Assembly: GCF_014196495.1 (NCBI RefSeq)
Contig: NZ_JACIDT010000001.1
Location: forward strand, 186,001 to 250,000
DNA: 64,000 nt
DNA from: Sphingobium jiangsuense
GTDB taxonomy: Bacteria > Pseudomonadota > Alphaproteobacteria > Sphingomonadales > Sphingomonadaceae
Direction of reading: 5' to 3'
This document shows, one piece after another, positions 18,322-27,372 of the stretch. A program made the position numbers and the translations under genes. Position 1 is the first letter of the stretch; each line of letters starts with the position of its first letter. The notes under the pieces are model-generated. The model was not told the DNA's origin. It worked only from the letters and a program-made list of their open reading frames with translations, and did no database searches.

Positions 18322-18371
18322 CGTCCGACCCTGTTTCTCTGTACAGGATCGGCGATAGCGTTGATTCTGTT

Positions 18372-18414
18372 AAAAAAGTCGGAATCGGGGCGGCGGGTTT
18401 CATCGCCCGCCGCC
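18372..18414 (-). terminator. Possible terminator of leuB
   Basis: A perfect nine-pair stem (GGCGGCGGG with CCCGCCGCC, 18389-18397 and 18406-18414) lies just beyond the leuB stop and is followed, after 11 bases, by a run of six T on the minus strand. The gap before the T-run makes this a weak call. Confidence 0.45.
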
Positions 18415-18423
18415 ACCGGGAAA

Positions 18424-19467
18424 TCAGAGGACGGCCAGCACCGCGTCGCCCATTTCGCGGGTGGTCATCGCGCCGCCCAGATCGGGGCTGCGCGCGCCGC
18501 TTTCCAGCGCCTTCGCCACCGCCGCCTCGATCCGGTCCGCCGCCTCCGGCCTGCCCAGCGAATAGCGCAGCATCATCGCCGCCGACAGGATCGTCGCCAG
18601 CGGATTGGCCTTGCCCTGCCCGGCGATATCGGGCGCGCTGCCGTGGATAGGCTCGTACAGCCCCTTGCCGTTCGCATCGAGCGAGGCCGAGGCCAGCATG
18701 CCGATCGACCCCACGCACATGCTCGCCTGATCGGAGAGGATGTCGCCGAACAGGTTGCCGGTGACGATCACGTCGAACTGGCCGGGGTTGCGCACCAGCT
18801 GCATCGCCGCATTGTCGACATACATGTGGGACAGCTCGACATCGGGATAGTCGGCGGCAACCTCCGTCACCACGTCGCGCCACAGCTGGCTGGTTTCGAG
18901 CACATTGGCCTTGTCCACCGAGCAGAGCTTCTTGCGGCGCACCTGCGCGGCGCGGAAGGCGCTGTGCGCGATGCGGCGGACCTCCGCCTCGTTATAGCTC
19001 ATGATGTCATAGCCCTCGCGCAGGCCGTCGGCGGTGGTGCGGATGCCCTTCTCGCCGAAATAGACGTCGCCGTTCAGTTCGCGCACGATCAGCAGGTCGA
19101 TCGCGCTCGCCACCTCCTGCTTGAGCGCGGAGGCGTCGGCGAGCTGCGGGAATACCTTGGCCGGGCGCAGGTTGGAAAACAGCGTCAGTTCCTTGCGCAG
19201 GCCGAGGATCGCCTGTTCGGGGCGCAGATGGCGCTCCAGCGCGTCGCAATCATAATCGCCGACCGCGCCGAACAGGATCGCATCGGCGCGGCGGGCGATA
19301 TCCAGCGTTTCCGGCGGCAGCGGATGCCCCTTCGCCTTGTAGGCCGCGCCGCCCACCAGCCCTTCCTCATAAGTCAGGCCGTCGAGGCCGAGCGCGTCGA
19401 GCACGCGGCGGGCCTCCGCCATGATTTCAGGACCGATGCCGTCTCCGGCGAACAGCGCAACCAGCAT
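18424..19467 (-). CDS. leuB: 3-isopropylmalate dehydrogenase
   Basis: This 347-residue NAD-dependent dehydrogenase carries out the oxidative decarboxylation step of leucine biosynthesis. It starts [15 protein letters not shown], has the substrate-binding [13 protein letters not shown] and [14 protein letters not shown], the catalytic [15 protein letters not shown], and the metal-binding [13 protein letters not shown] followed by [13 protein letters not shown] (NAD site). Length is normal. A clear AAGGAGA precedes the ATG at 19467. No other leu gene is adjacent; leuA and leuCD must be elsewhere. Confidence 0.97.
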   Translation of the reverse strand: MLVALFAGDGIGPEIMAEARRVLDALGLDGLTYEEGLVGGAAYKAKGHPLPPETLDIARRADAILFGAVGDYDCDALERHLRPEQAILGLRKELTLFSNLRPAKVFPQLADASALKQEVASAIDLLIVRELNGDVYFGEKGIRTTADGLREGYDIMSYNEAEVRRIAHSAFRAAQVRRKKLCSVDKANVLETSQLWRDVVTEVAADYPDVELSHMYVDNAAMQLVRNPGQFDVIVTGNLFGDILSDQASMCVGSIGMLASASLDANGKGLYEPIHGSAPDIAGQGKANPLATILSAAMMLRYSLGRPEAADRIEAAVAKALESGARSPDLGGAMTTREMGDAVLAVL

Positions 19468-19533
19468 GAATATCTCCTTCCCGTCCCGCGACCGCGGATG
19501 AATATGCGGGCACGCATATGGAGAAGGCGCTGT

Positions 19534-20274
19534 TCACGCAACCGCTCTTTTGAGGCGGTCGGTCAGGCGGTCGCGGGCCGCCAGCACGCCGGCGCGGCGG
19601 TCGATCAGCACCGAGCGTTCGAGGAAATGACGGGTCAGCGCGAGGCCGGCGAGGATATCCGTCCAGTCGGCCTGCATCGTCCGGTCGCGCAGAAAAGGCG
19701 GCAGCGCCAGCAGCCGCGCCTCATATCCGGCGGCGGCCTGCGCGCTGACGGCGGCGCCGGTGCGGGGCGAGACATAGGCGAGGCTTTCCATCCCCTGCCC
19801 CGTCACCGCACAGCCCGACAGGTCGAGGCCGAAGCCCAGCTCCGCCAGCAGCAGCAGCTCATAGCGCACCAGCCCCACCGCCCAGCCCCGCGCGGCGGGC
19901 GCGGCCTCGACCGCATCCAGCACCGCGCCCATCGCCTCGTAGAGCGCGGGATAGGGAATATCGTCCGGCAGGGCGGTGGCGGTGAGCGCGCAGATCCATT
20001 CGATCGCGGCGGCGGGCAGCGGCTCCGACAGGATCGGCGCGAGGCTGTGCGACAATTCGACGCCGAGCGAGGAAAGCTGCTCCGCGGTGCGGGCGCTATA
20101 GTCCGCCATCACCCGGTTGCCGGGCAGCAGCACGGGGCGCATCGTCCGCGACCGCCCGCCGCGCACATAGCCCGCGACCAGACCGTGCGCCGGCGTCAGC
20201 GCCCGCACCACCGCGCCATGCTCGCCATGATGCCGCACGGCGCAGAGGATCGCGGGGGTGGAGAAATGGGGCAT
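19534..20274 (-). CDS. recO: DNA repair protein RecO
   Basis: The 246-residue protein begins with an OB-fold region ([20 protein letters not shown], then [10 protein letters not shown]) and continues with the helical RecO C-terminal domain ([22 protein letters not shown]), including remnants of the zinc-binding region. RecO loads RecA with RecF and RecR at gaps. The ATG at 20274 has an AAGGAAGGG ribosome site. It lies in a same-strand series uvrC - methyltransferase - recO - leuB with gaps of 66-98 bases, which may or may not be one transcript. Confidence 0.93.
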   Translation of the reverse strand: MPHFSTPAILCAVRHHGEHGAVVRALTPAHGLVAGYVRGGRSRTMRPVLLPGNRVMADYSARTAEQLSSLGVELSHSLAPILSEPLPAAAIEWICALTATALPDDIPYPALYEAMGAVLDAVEAAPAARGWAVGLVRYELLLLAELGFGLDLSGCAVTGQGMESLAYVSPRTGAAVSAQAAAGYEARLLALPPFLRDRTMQADWTDILAGLALTRHFLERSVLIDRRAGVLAARDRLTDRLKRAVA

Positions 20275-20351
20275 CGCCCTTCCTTAGCGCAAAGCGGGAA
20301 GGGAGGCAGCCCCTGCCTTCCTGCCGCCCTTTCGCGACGGCGACCGGTCCG

Positions 20352-21041
20352 TCAACGAATGGCTATCAGCGATTTGGTGAACGGCCCGATATATTCGCGC
20401 TCTATCGCGGCATCGGGGAAAAGCTCGGCCATTTGCCGGGCCGTGACCAGATTGATGTCCTGCACCTCGGTCATGGCCTGATCGTAGGTATCTGCGGATA
20501 TCCAGCCGCGTGCCTTGCGCAGCACCATGGCCGCCCGCACGGATTCGGGCAGCCAATGAATGAACGGCATCTTGTAATGCGGCTCATAGGGAAACCAGAA
20601 ATTCGGCGTCTGGACGAAATAGCGCGGGGCCAGCCGCCTTACCTCATGCGCCATCGCCCGCATCGCCCGCCACTGGCCGACATGCTCGATCACGCTGTTC
20701 GAATGCACGATGTCATAGCTTCTATCGGCATAGGGCAGGCTGCACGCGTCCCCCTTCCGCAGGTGAAAGGGCGGGCGGTCCTCATCCTCCGCGCCGATGT
20801 TCACGATCGTGATTTCGACCGGGAAATCCTGCCACAGCGGCCGGACGCCGAGCCAGTAGCCGGGGGCGCCGCCGACATCCAGAATGCGGATGGGGGCGCC
20901 ATCGGCCTTTGCGGGAAGGGATTCGAGCAAGGCGCGAAACCGCCTGAAACGCGCGGTGCGGAAACGGTTGCTCTCGGTGCCCTCCGCGACCTCGAATTCG
21001 GGCCTGAACACGCCGCCGCGCGCCGCGCGATCCCCTTCCAT
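20352..21041 (-). CDS. Class I SAM-dependent methyltransferase
   Basis: This 229-residue protein has a Rossmann-like methyltransferase fold: motif I ILDVGGAPGYWLG, an acidic residue after strand 2 (ITIVNIGAED), DACSLPYADRSYDIVHSNSVIEHV (motif II region) and a C-terminal helical part with FWFPYEPHYKMPFIHWLPESV. It resembles small glycan- or lipid-type methyltransferases (Methyltransf_11 group), but the substrate cannot be inferred. The ATG at 21041 gives a complete domain; the frame is open further upstream only across the uvrC end region. Confidence 0.85.
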   Translation of the reverse strand: MEGDRAARGGVFRPEFEVAEGTESNRFRTARFRRFRALLESLPAKADGAPIRILDVGGAPGYWLGVRPLWQDFPVEITIVNIGAEDEDRPPFHLRKGDACSLPYADRSYDIVHSNSVIEHVGQWRAMRAMAHEVRRLAPRYFVQTPNFWFPYEPHYKMPFIHWLPESVRAAMVLRKARGWISADTYDQAMTEVQDINLVTARQMAELFPDAAIEREYIGPFTKSLIAIR

Positions 21042-21139
21042 GCCTGCCCTTTCCTGCCGCCGGTGCCGCCCCCGGCGACTATCACAAGCCGCCGGGCATG
21101 AGAACAGGAAAGCGGCCGGCCGCCTTTCCGCCCGTTCCG

Positions 21140-23077
21140 CTAGCCGCCCGGATGGAAATAATCGTAGACGGCCTGCGCCACGGCCCTCGACACGCCGGGC
21201 GCGCGTTGCAGATCCTCCAGCCGCGCATCCTTCACCGCCCGCGCGGTGCCGAAATGCATCAGCAGCGCCTTCTTGCGCGCGGGGCCGATGCCCGGCACCT
21301 CGTCCAGCGACGAGGTGGTGATCGCCTTGCTGCGCTTGCCCCGGTGCGCGCCGATGACGAAGCGGTGCGCCTCGTCGCGCAGGCGTTGCAGATAGAAAAG
21401 CAGCGGATCGTTGAGCGGCAGCATGATCTCCCGCCCGTCGAGCAGGTGGAACACCTCCCGCCCCTCGCGGCCATGATGCGGCCCCTTGGCGACGCCGACC
21501 AGCGGCACATCCTCTATGCCCAGTTCCTCCAGCATCTCGCGCGCCGCCGACAATTGTCCCTTGCCGCCGTCGATCAGCACCAGATCGGGCCATTCGCCCT
21601 TCTCCCGCTCCGGGCTGTCCGCCCGCGCCTCCTTCTCCACCAGCGGCGCGAACCGGCGCGTGAACACCTCGCGCATCATCGCGAAATCGTCGCCCGGCCG
21701 CGTGTCGGGATCCTTGATGTTGAACTTGCGATAGGCATTCTTGCGGAAGCCCTCCGGCCCCGCGACGATCATCGCGCCCAGCGCGTGCGCGCCCTGGATA
21801 TGGCTGTTGTCATAGACCTCGATCCGGTCCGGCGGCCCCTCCAGCCCGAACAGATCGGCCAGCCCGGCGAGCAGCTTCGCCTGGCCCGTGCTTTCCGCCT
21901 GCCGCCGTTGCAGCGCCTCGGCGGCGTTGCGGCGGGCCTCCTCGATCAGCTTGGTGCGCGGGCCGCGCTGCGGCACCTCGATGCGCACCTTGCGCCCGAT
22001 CTTGGTGGAGAGCGCCTCCTCCAGCAGCATCCCCTCCTCCAGCTGCCGGTCCAGCAGGATGAGGCGCGCGGGCGGCACGTCCTCGTAGAACTGGGCGAGG
22101 AAGGAGAACATCACCTCGTCCTCGCTGACCTCTTGCGTGTGGACGGGAAAGAGCGACTGGCTGCCGGTATGCTGGCCGCCGCGCAGGAAGAAGGCCTGGA
22201 TGCACATCGCCCCGCCCTCGCTCGCCAGCGCGAAGATATCGGCATCCTCGACTCCTTGGGAGGCGACGCCGCTGTTCTGCACGAAGGTCAGCGCCTTCAG
22301 CCGATCACGATAGACCGCCGCCAGCTCATAATCCAGCGCCTCGGCCGCCTTGTTCATCGCGTCGGCCAGCTTCGCCTGCACGCCACCGCCCTTGCCGTCG
22401 AGAAACGCCTCGGCATCGGCGACCAGCTCGGCATAGGCCGCCTCGTCGATCCGCCCGACGCAGGGCGCGGAGCAGCGGCGGATCTGGTAGAGCAGGCAGG
22501 GGCGCGCGCGGTTGCGGAAGAAGCTGTCGGTGCAGCTGCGCAGCAGGAACAGCTTCTGCAACGCGTTGAGCGTGCGGTTGACCTGCCCGGCCCCGGCATA
22601 GGGGCCGAAATAGCGCCCTTCCGCCTTGCGCGCGCCGCGATGCTTCTGGATGCGCGGGAAGGCGTGGTCGTGGCGGACGAGGATGAAGGGGAAGCTCTTG
22701 TCGTCGCGCAACAGCACATTATAGGGCGGGCGATAGCGCTTGATCAGCTGCGCTTCCAGCAGCAGCGCCTCGGCCTCGCTGCCGGTGGTGACGATCTCCA
22801 TCGCGCGAGTCTGCGACACCATGCGTTGCAGCCGGCGCGGCAGGCGCATCACCTGCGTGTAGTTGGTGACGCGATTCTTGAGCGCCTTCGCCTTGCCGAC
22901 ATAGAGCACGTCGCCGCGCGCATCGAGCATGCGATAGACGCCGGGCCGCAGCGGCAGCGTGCGCACCACCTCGCGGATCGCCGCCACGCCCGTCTCTATG
23001 TCGGGCGCGCCCGCGCCGCGCACGGTGAAGACGGATTTTTCCTCGTTGAAGCGGTCGGGAAGATCGGTGGAGGCCAT
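21140..23077 (-). CDS. uvrC: Excinuclease ABC subunit C
   Basis: The 645-residue nuclease makes both incisions in nucleotide-excision repair. Domains in order: GIY-YIG nuclease (PGVYRMLDARGDVLYVGKAK), a cysteine cluster region (CLLYQIRRCSAPC), the UvrB-interacting UVR motif (LADAMNKAAEALDYELAAVYRDRL), the RNase H-like endonuclease domain (EVYDNSHIQGAHALGAMI and PDLVLIDGGKGQL) and a C-terminal tandem HhH (LDEVPGIGPARKKALL). Length is typical; the ATG is at 23077. Confidence 0.97.
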   Translation of the reverse strand: MASTDLPDRFNEEKSVFTVRGAGAPDIETGVAAIREVVRTLPLRPGVYRMLDARGDVLYVGKAKALKNRVTNYTQVMRLPRRLQRMVSQTRAMEIVTTGSEAEALLLEAQLIKRYRPPYNVLLRDDKSFPFILVRHDHAFPRIQKHRGARKAEGRYFGPYAGAGQVNRTLNALQKLFLLRSCTDSFFRNRARPCLLYQIRRCSAPCVGRIDEAAYAELVADAEAFLDGKGGGVQAKLADAMNKAAEALDYELAAVYRDRLKALTFVQNSGVASQGVEDADIFALASEGGAMCIQAFFLRGGQHTGSQSLFPVHTQEVSEDEVMFSFLAQFYEDVPPARLILLDRQLEEGMLLEEALSTKIGRKVRIEVPQRGPRTKLIEEARRNAAEALQRRQAESTGQAKLLAGLADLFGLEGPPDRIEVYDNSHIQGAHALGAMIVAGPEGFRKNAYRKFNIKDPDTRPGDDFAMMREVFTRRFAPLVEKEARADSPEREKGEWPDLVLIDGGKGQLSAAREMLEELGIEDVPLVGVAKGPHHGREGREVFHLLDGREIMLPLNDPLLFYLQRLRDEAHRFVIGAHRGKRSKAITTSSLDEVPGIGPARKKALLMHFGTARAVKDARLEDLQRAPGVSRAVAQAVYDYFHPGG

Positions 23078-23222
23078 GGGGCCGATGTAGGGCGGAAGGA
23101 GCGCGTTAGCGAGAGGGAAGGCGATGGCGGGAGCGGATTATTTCGCCCCGGCCGCAACCGGGGCCTGCCCCGCCTCCGCGCCCGGCCTTGCGGACAATTT
23201 TGCACGGGGCTAGCTTTGCCCC

Positions 23223-23729
23223 ATGACCATGCTGCGCCCGTTCCTCGCCGCCCCGCTCCCGCTTGCGGTCCTGTTCCTCGCCAGCGCGGCCCCCGCCGCC
23301 GCCCGGCCGGAGGTATCGCAAGATCGTGCCGCGCCCGCGCCTGCCAGCGAAAAGCCGACCCGCATCCTCGACAGGGCCGCCGCGCGCCGCCTGCTCGGCA
23401 ACCGGGGTTTGACGCTGCAGTGGATCGACTGGAATACGCGCGGAACGGCGAGCATCAGCGCCAAGGGCGACAGCTGGAGGTTGCGCGGCGCACAGTTCGA
23501 AGCCGGCGGGCCGGGACGCCTGTTTCTCGACGGCGTCATCCGGGAGATCGGAAAGGACTATTTCCTCTTCCAAGGCACGATCAGCATCACCGACACGCCC
23601 GACCGGGGGCGTACATGCGAAGCGACCAAAGAATGGCGTTTCGCCATCACCCAGAACCGGCCCTATTACCGCCTGCGGGAATTCGAGTGGTGCGACAGGC
23701 TGACGGACTATATCGACATCTATTTCTGA
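23223..23729 (+). CDS. Exported protein of unknown function
   Basis: The 168-residue protein has a signal peptide: a hydrophobic stretch in residues 5-22 ending in ASAAPAAA. The mature part is rich in beta-prone segments (TASISAKGDSWRLRGAQF, GRLFLDGVIREIGKDYFLFQGTISI) and has two cysteines (CEATKEW and EWCDRL) that could form a disulfide. I do not recognise the family. It stands alone between uvrC (divergent) and the Fo operon (convergent). Confidence 0.8.
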   Translation: MTMLRPFLAAPLPLAVLFLASAAPAAARPEVSQDRAAPAPASEKPTRILDRAAARRLLGNRGLTLQWIDWNTRGTASISAKGDSWRLRGAQFEAGGPGRLFLDGVIREIGKDYFLFQGTISITDTPDRGRTCEATKEWRFAITQNRPYYRLREFEWCDRLTDYIDIYF

Positions 23730-23826
23730 ACGGCGCTCTCCGCAGCGGGAACGGCATGACCGGTCCGGGCCGCGCACGAAGCCATGCGGCGGGCTTTCCC
23801 ACGGCAGGCAAGGGGTCTCCAAATGC

Positions 23827-23852
23827 AAAAAGGCGCCGCACATGCGACGCCT
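23827..23852 (-). terminator. Intrinsic terminator of the Fo ATP synthase operon
   Basis: On the minus strand a ten-pair stem (AGGCGTCGCA with TGCGGCGCCT, one G-U pair, two-base loop) is followed by a run of T residues. It lies 44 bases beyond the atpF stop. Confidence 0.85.
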
Positions 23853-23895
23853 CTTCACTCCGCTCACAGGGGCCGCAGGGGCCTGTGCGATCCGG

Positions 23896-24549
23896 TCAGT
23901 TGATCGTGCCCAGCGACTTGATGGTGCTGTCGATCATCGTCTTGTCCGCCTTCGCGTCATGATGCTCGGCGAGCAGGGCGGAGGCGGCGCTGGTCGCGGC
24001 GCTCACCGCTCTGGCGCGGATTTCGGCCACGGCGGCGCGCTCGGCGGCGCCGATCTTGTCCTCGGCCATCTTCTGGCGACGCTTCACCAGCGCGGCGGCA
24101 TTGGTCTTGGCGTCGGCGATCAGCAGCGCGGCCTCTTCCTCCGCGCGGGCGCGCAGGGCGGCGGCGTCCTTCTCGGCATCGGACAGCTTCGCCTGATATT
24201 CCGCCTTCAGCGCCTCGGCCTCGGCCCGCAGTTTCGAAGCCTCGTCCAGCTGCGCGCGAATCGCGTCGATCCGGCCGTCCAGCGCCTTGCCGATGACCGA
24301 GGGAACCTTCTTCACCAGCAGCACCAGAATGAAGACCGCCATCGCCAGGCTGACCCAGACGGTCGCGTCCAGCACGCCCGCCACCGCCGGTTCGGCATGA
24401 TGGACTTCCGGCCCGCCGACGCTTTCGCTGGCGGCATGGACCTGGCCATGCAGGTCCTGCACCTTGTCGGCGTTTTCCAGATTCTCGGCCACGGCCTGCG
24501 AACCGGTCAGCGTATCGGCGTGCGCGTTCATTCCTGCTTCCTCAGCCAT
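23896..24549 (-). CDS. atpF: F0F1 ATP synthase subunit b (N-terminally extended)
   Basis: The 217-residue b subunit forms the peripheral stalk. It has an unusual soluble extension of about 60 residues before its single membrane segment (VWVSLAMAVFILVLLVKKV, residues 65-83), then a long charged alpha-helix with heptad-like repeats (RIDAIRAQLDEASKLRAEAEALKAEY onwards). It overlaps the preceding b' gene by eight bases and is last in the Fo operon, before a strong terminator. F1 genes are not next to it. Confidence 0.92.
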   Translation of the reverse strand: MAEEAGMNAHADTLTGSQAVAENLENADKVQDLHGQVHAASESVGGPEVHHAEPAVAGVLDATVWVSLAMAVFILVLLVKKVPSVIGKALDGRIDAIRAQLDEASKLRAEAEALKAEYQAKLSDAEKDAAALRARAEEEAALLIADAKTNAAALVKRRQKMAEDKIGAAERAAVAEIRARAVSAATSAASALLAEHHDAKADKTMIDSTIKSLGTIN

Positions 24550-25036
24550 GGGCCAGAGCCACCTTCACCGCCTGCAAGGCAGCCTCGCGGGAAATTTCCC
24601 CGCCGGAAATCTTTGCGACCATGTCCTGCGCGGCTTCGGCGGAAACCGCCTCCAGCTCCGCCAGGGCCCTGGCCGACGACGCCTTGATGGCCTCCTCCGC
24701 CTCGGCGATGCGGGCCGCGATCTTCTTGTCGGCGGTCGCGACCTGCTTCTCGCTGTCCTTGGCCGCCTTGGCCTTGGCTTCGGCGACGAGAGCCTGCGCG
24801 GCGGCGCGGCTCGCATTTTCGCGGGCGCGATAGTCTTCCTCGATCTCGTCCGCGCGGGCGAAGGCCGCCTTGGCGCGCGCCAGATCGTCCGCGATCTTCG
24901 CGTTGCGCGAATCGACGGTCGACTGGATCTTGGGCACCATGCCCAGTCCGACAACGAAGAAGAGCAGGCCGAACGTCAGCAGCAGCCAGAAGATCTGCGA
25001 GCTGTAGGTTGCGGCAAGCTGGGCTATCTGAGGCAT
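24542..25036 (-). CDS. atpF': F0F1 ATP synthase subunit b'
   Basis: This 164-residue protein has an N-terminal membrane anchor (SSQIFWLLLTFGLLFFVVGLG) and a long charged helix that pairs with subunit b in the peripheral stalk. Having distinct b and b' genes is typical of photosynthetic bacteria and Alphaproteobacteria. Gene order is atpE-atpF'-atpF, and the stop overlaps the atpF start. Confidence 0.93.
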   Translation of the reverse strand: MPQIAQLAATYSSQIFWLLLTFGLLFFVVGLGMVPKIQSTVDSRNAKIADDLARAKAAFARADEIEEDYRARENASRAAAQALVAEAKAKAAKDSEKQVATADKKIAARIAEAEEAIKASSARALAELEAVSAEAAQDMVAKISGGEISREAALQAVKVALAHG

Positions 25037-25121
25037 TGCACCCGTCCCGTTGGATCAGAGAATAGGCGTGAGGAACGGACGGAAAATCCGCCCCTCACGG
25101 TAACAATCGTCCGATCGCTGC

Positions 25122-25349
25122 TTAGGCGACGAACACCAGGATCATCGCGACGACGAACGACAGCAGACCCAGAAGTTCCGCGGCGGCGAAGCCGATGAAC
25201 AGGCGGCCCTGCTGGCCGTCGGCGGCCGACGGGTTGCGCAGCGCGCCTTCGAGGAAGGAAGCGAAGACATTGCCCACACCGAGCGCGGCCATGCCCGCAC
25301 CGATCGCGGCCAGACCGGCACCCAACAGCTTTGCGGCTTCTGCGTCCAT
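25122..25349 (-). CDS. atpE: F0F1 ATP synthase subunit c
   Basis: The 75-residue proteolipid forms the proton-driven rotor ring. Two membrane helices flank the polar loop EGALRNPSA; the essential proton-carrying Glu is Glu58 in FAAAELLGLL. Helix 1 holds the small-residue packing pattern GAGLAAIGAGMAALGVG. I start at the ATG at 25349 (MDAEAAKLL), which gives the standard length; the open frame upstream is an atpB shadow. Confidence 0.97.
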   Translation of the reverse strand: MDAEAAKLLGAGLAAIGAGMAALGVGNVFASFLEGALRNPSAADGQQGRLFIGFAAAELLGLLSFVVAMILVFVA

Positions 25350-25414
25350 AATGATAACTCCTTTTCTGAAACTCGTGCTTTGAACAGCGTTGATAAATTC
25401 GGCGAAGATTTGGC

Positions 25415-26200
25415 TCAGTGAAGATTTTCGGCGTCGTTGATGTAGACCGAGGTCAACAGCGCGAAAACATAGGCCTGGATGACCGCGACCAGCAGCTCCA
25501 GCGCGCTGATGCCGACCATCAGCGTGAAGCTGGGGATGCCGACCAGCGCGCCGTAGCCCAGGCCCGCATTGGTCGAGTTGATGACGAACCCGGCGAGCAC
25601 CTTCAGCAGCACGTGCCCGGCGGTCATCGCGACGAAGAGACGCAGGCCGAGGCTGAACGGGCGCACCATGAACGACACGACCTCGATCGGGAAGATCACC
25701 GGGATCATCGGCAGCGGCGTGCCGTGCGGCACGAACAGCGAGAAGAAGTGCAGGCCATGCTTCCAGAAGCCGACGATCAGCACGATCGAGAAGCTGAGCA
25801 CGGCGAGCGCGCCGGTGACGGTGAAATGGCTGGTGAAGGTGAAGGGATGCACCCCGACGAGGCCCAGCGGCAGCAGGCCGAGGATATTGCCCATCAGGAT
25901 GAACATGAACAGGGTGAAGACATAGGGGACGTATTTCTTGCCGCCCGCGCCCACATTGTCGGTGAGCAGCTTTTCGATGAAGCCGGTGAAGAATTCCACC
26001 GCCATCTGCCAGCGGCCGGGAATCAGGCTGCGCTTCATGCCGCCCGCGACGAAGATCCACAGCGCGACGGCCGCGACCACCATCCACAGCGCGCTGTTGG
26101 TGAAGGCGATGTTGTATCCGCCCAGCGACAGGTTGCTCGTACCGAACAGGGGTTCGATCGCGAACTGGTGCATCGGGTCGATTTTACCGGATTCTGCCAC
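25415..26200 (-). CDS. atpB: F0F1 ATP synthase subunit a
   Basis: This 261-residue multi-pass membrane protein forms the proton half-channels facing the c-ring. The essential Arg lies in SLGLRLFVAMTAGH and the last helices read ELLVAVIQAYVFALLTSVYI. Five to six hydrophobic segments are visible. It begins MAESGKIDPMHQF and is followed by atpE after 65 bases. Confidence 0.97.
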   Translation of the reverse strand: MAESGKIDPMHQFAIEPLFGTSNLSLGGYNIAFTNSALWMVVAAVALWIFVAGGMKRSLIPGRWQMAVEFFTGFIEKLLTDNVGAGGKKYVPYVFTLFMFILMGNILGLLPLGLVGVHPFTFTSHFTVTGALAVLSFSIVLIVGFWKHGLHFFSLFVPHGTPLPMIPVIFPIEVVSFMVRPFSLGLRLFVAMTAGHVLLKVLAGFVINSTNAGLGYGALVGIPSFTLMVGISALELLVAVIQAYVFALLTSVYINDAENLH

Positions 26201-26235
26201 TTATAACCCCCGAAACCATGCACTTGCCTATGACA

Positions 26236-26565
26236 TCAGCGCCCCGGCCTGCCGGAGCGCTTCGTCGAAATCCTTATGATGTTCCTGAAGGCCACGATTA
26301 TCCCCAGGAAGAGGAAGACCAGCAGGAGCCAGGGGGACGTGCCGAGCAACCGGTCGAGAAACCAGCCCACCAGCGCGCCACCGGCAAGACCTCCGACGAG
26401 CTCGGCCAGCACGCGATTGCCAAGGCGGTTGTTTTCCTCCGCCACCGGGTCGCGCTGACCGGTCCTCTTCCGCTCGGTACGCTCCACCTCCTCGATTCGC
26501 TTTTCCAGCGACACGATGCGGGGGTCTTCCCGAACAGGGTCCTGCCCAGGTTCAATCTCCGACAT
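26236..26565 (-). CDS. atpI: AtpI/AtpZ-family ATP synthase accessory protein
   Basis: The 109-residue protein has a charged, probably coiled N-terminal half (RIVSLEKRIEEVERTERKR) and two C-terminal membrane helices (LAELVGGLAGGALVGWFLDRL and WLLLVFLFLGIIVAF). AtpI proteins head Fo operons and are thought to assist c-ring assembly or cation supply. I start at the ATG at 26565, which has a GGAGAGG ribosome site; a longer frame of 21 residues upstream looks non-coding. Confidence 0.9.
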   Translation of the reverse strand: MSEIEPGQDPVREDPRIVSLEKRIEEVERTERKRTGQRDPVAEENNRLGNRVLAELVGGLAGGALVGWFLDRLLGTSPWLLLVFLFLGIIVAFRNIIRISTKRSGRPGR

Positions 26566-26737
26566 TCCGGCCTCTCCTTCTCCAACAGCGGCTTGGGTAA
26601 GGAAAGGCTTGAACCGTGAAGACTGCACCCGTCAAGGCGCGGCCCGTTTAGAAAGGGGAAAGGATCAAGTCAACCGGACATGTTGCGAGTCGCGACAATG
26701 CCCGCTTTAAGGCCGGTCACGGCCCCGCCGCGCCCGC

Positions 26738-27148
26738 TCAGTTGGCCGTGGCGCAATAGCCGGGCAGCGAAATCGGCGCGCTGCCCTTGGTCTGCCAGCC
26801 GCCGGTGCCGATGCGGTAGACCTGCCCCGGCTTCACCCGGCTGGCCAGCGTCTGGCAGCCGGTCGCCGCCGCGACATCGGCCACGGTCACGCCCCGCTTG
26901 GCGGCAAGGTCGGTATAGGCCGCGCGCCGCTTGATGTTGATCGATTCGACCTCGGCGCGGACTTCAGCGCTGACCGATCCGTTGATGCCGAGATAGCCGT
27001 CGGCCTGCTCGCCCACCGTGCCGGCGGCCATCGCCGAGGCGACGACGCCGGACTGCGCCATGGCCGGGCCGGAGGAGAGGAGCGCGCCGGTCAGGCCGAC
27101 GACGGCCAGCCCCAGCGCGGCGAGGAGAAGGGAGGATTTGCGTGTCAT
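26738..27148 (-). CDS. ydbL: YdbL family periplasmic protein (DUF1318)
   Basis: The 136-residue exported protein has a signal peptide (LLLAALGLAVVGLTGALLSS, ending PAMAQ) and a C-terminal YdbL domain (YLGINGSVSAEVRAEVESIN, RRAAYTDLAAKRGVTVADVAA, PGQVYR). In E. coli, YdbL is encoded with YdbH and YnbE and influences their outer-membrane lipid transport bridge. Its ATG overlaps the ynbE stop (ATGA). The gene ends the module. Confidence 0.92.
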   Translation of the reverse strand: MTRKSSLLLAALGLAVVGLTGALLSSGPAMAQSGVVASAMAAGTVGEQADGYLGINGSVSAEVRAEVESINIKRRAAYTDLAAKRGVTVADVAAATGCQTLASRVKPGQVYRIGTGGWQTKGSAPISLPGYCATAN

Positions 27149-27372
27149 TGCGGGAACAGCTCCGGGTTGTTCTGGATGAGGTCCTGCGCGTCCTTTTGCA
27201 GACGGACGACCACTTCCTGTTGCACCTTCACATTGAGGTTGATCTCGATCGGCTTGTCCGGCGCCTTGACGGTGATGCACCCGCCCAGCAGCAGGGCGAT
27301 GCCCGCCGCCGCGCCGCCCAGCGCATATCCGCCCGGCCGCGCGGGCCGCCCTTGTTCGCACATCTGGCTCAT
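27145..27372 (-). CDS. ynbE: YnbE family outer-membrane lipoprotein
   Basis: This 75-residue protein has a lipoprotein signal: a hydrophobic stretch ending in ALLLGGC, with Cys32 as the lipidation site. The mature part (VKAPDKPIEINLNVKVQQEV) is the YnbE signature region, which in E. coli multimerises and extends the beta-groove of YdbH to the outer membrane. It is embedded between ydbH and ydbL with start/stop overlaps on both sides, indicating coupled translation. Confidence 0.93.
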   Translation of the reverse strand: MSQMCEQGRPARPGGYALGGAAAGIALLLGGCITVKAPDKPIEINLNVKVQQEVVVRLQKDAQDLIQNNPELFPQ

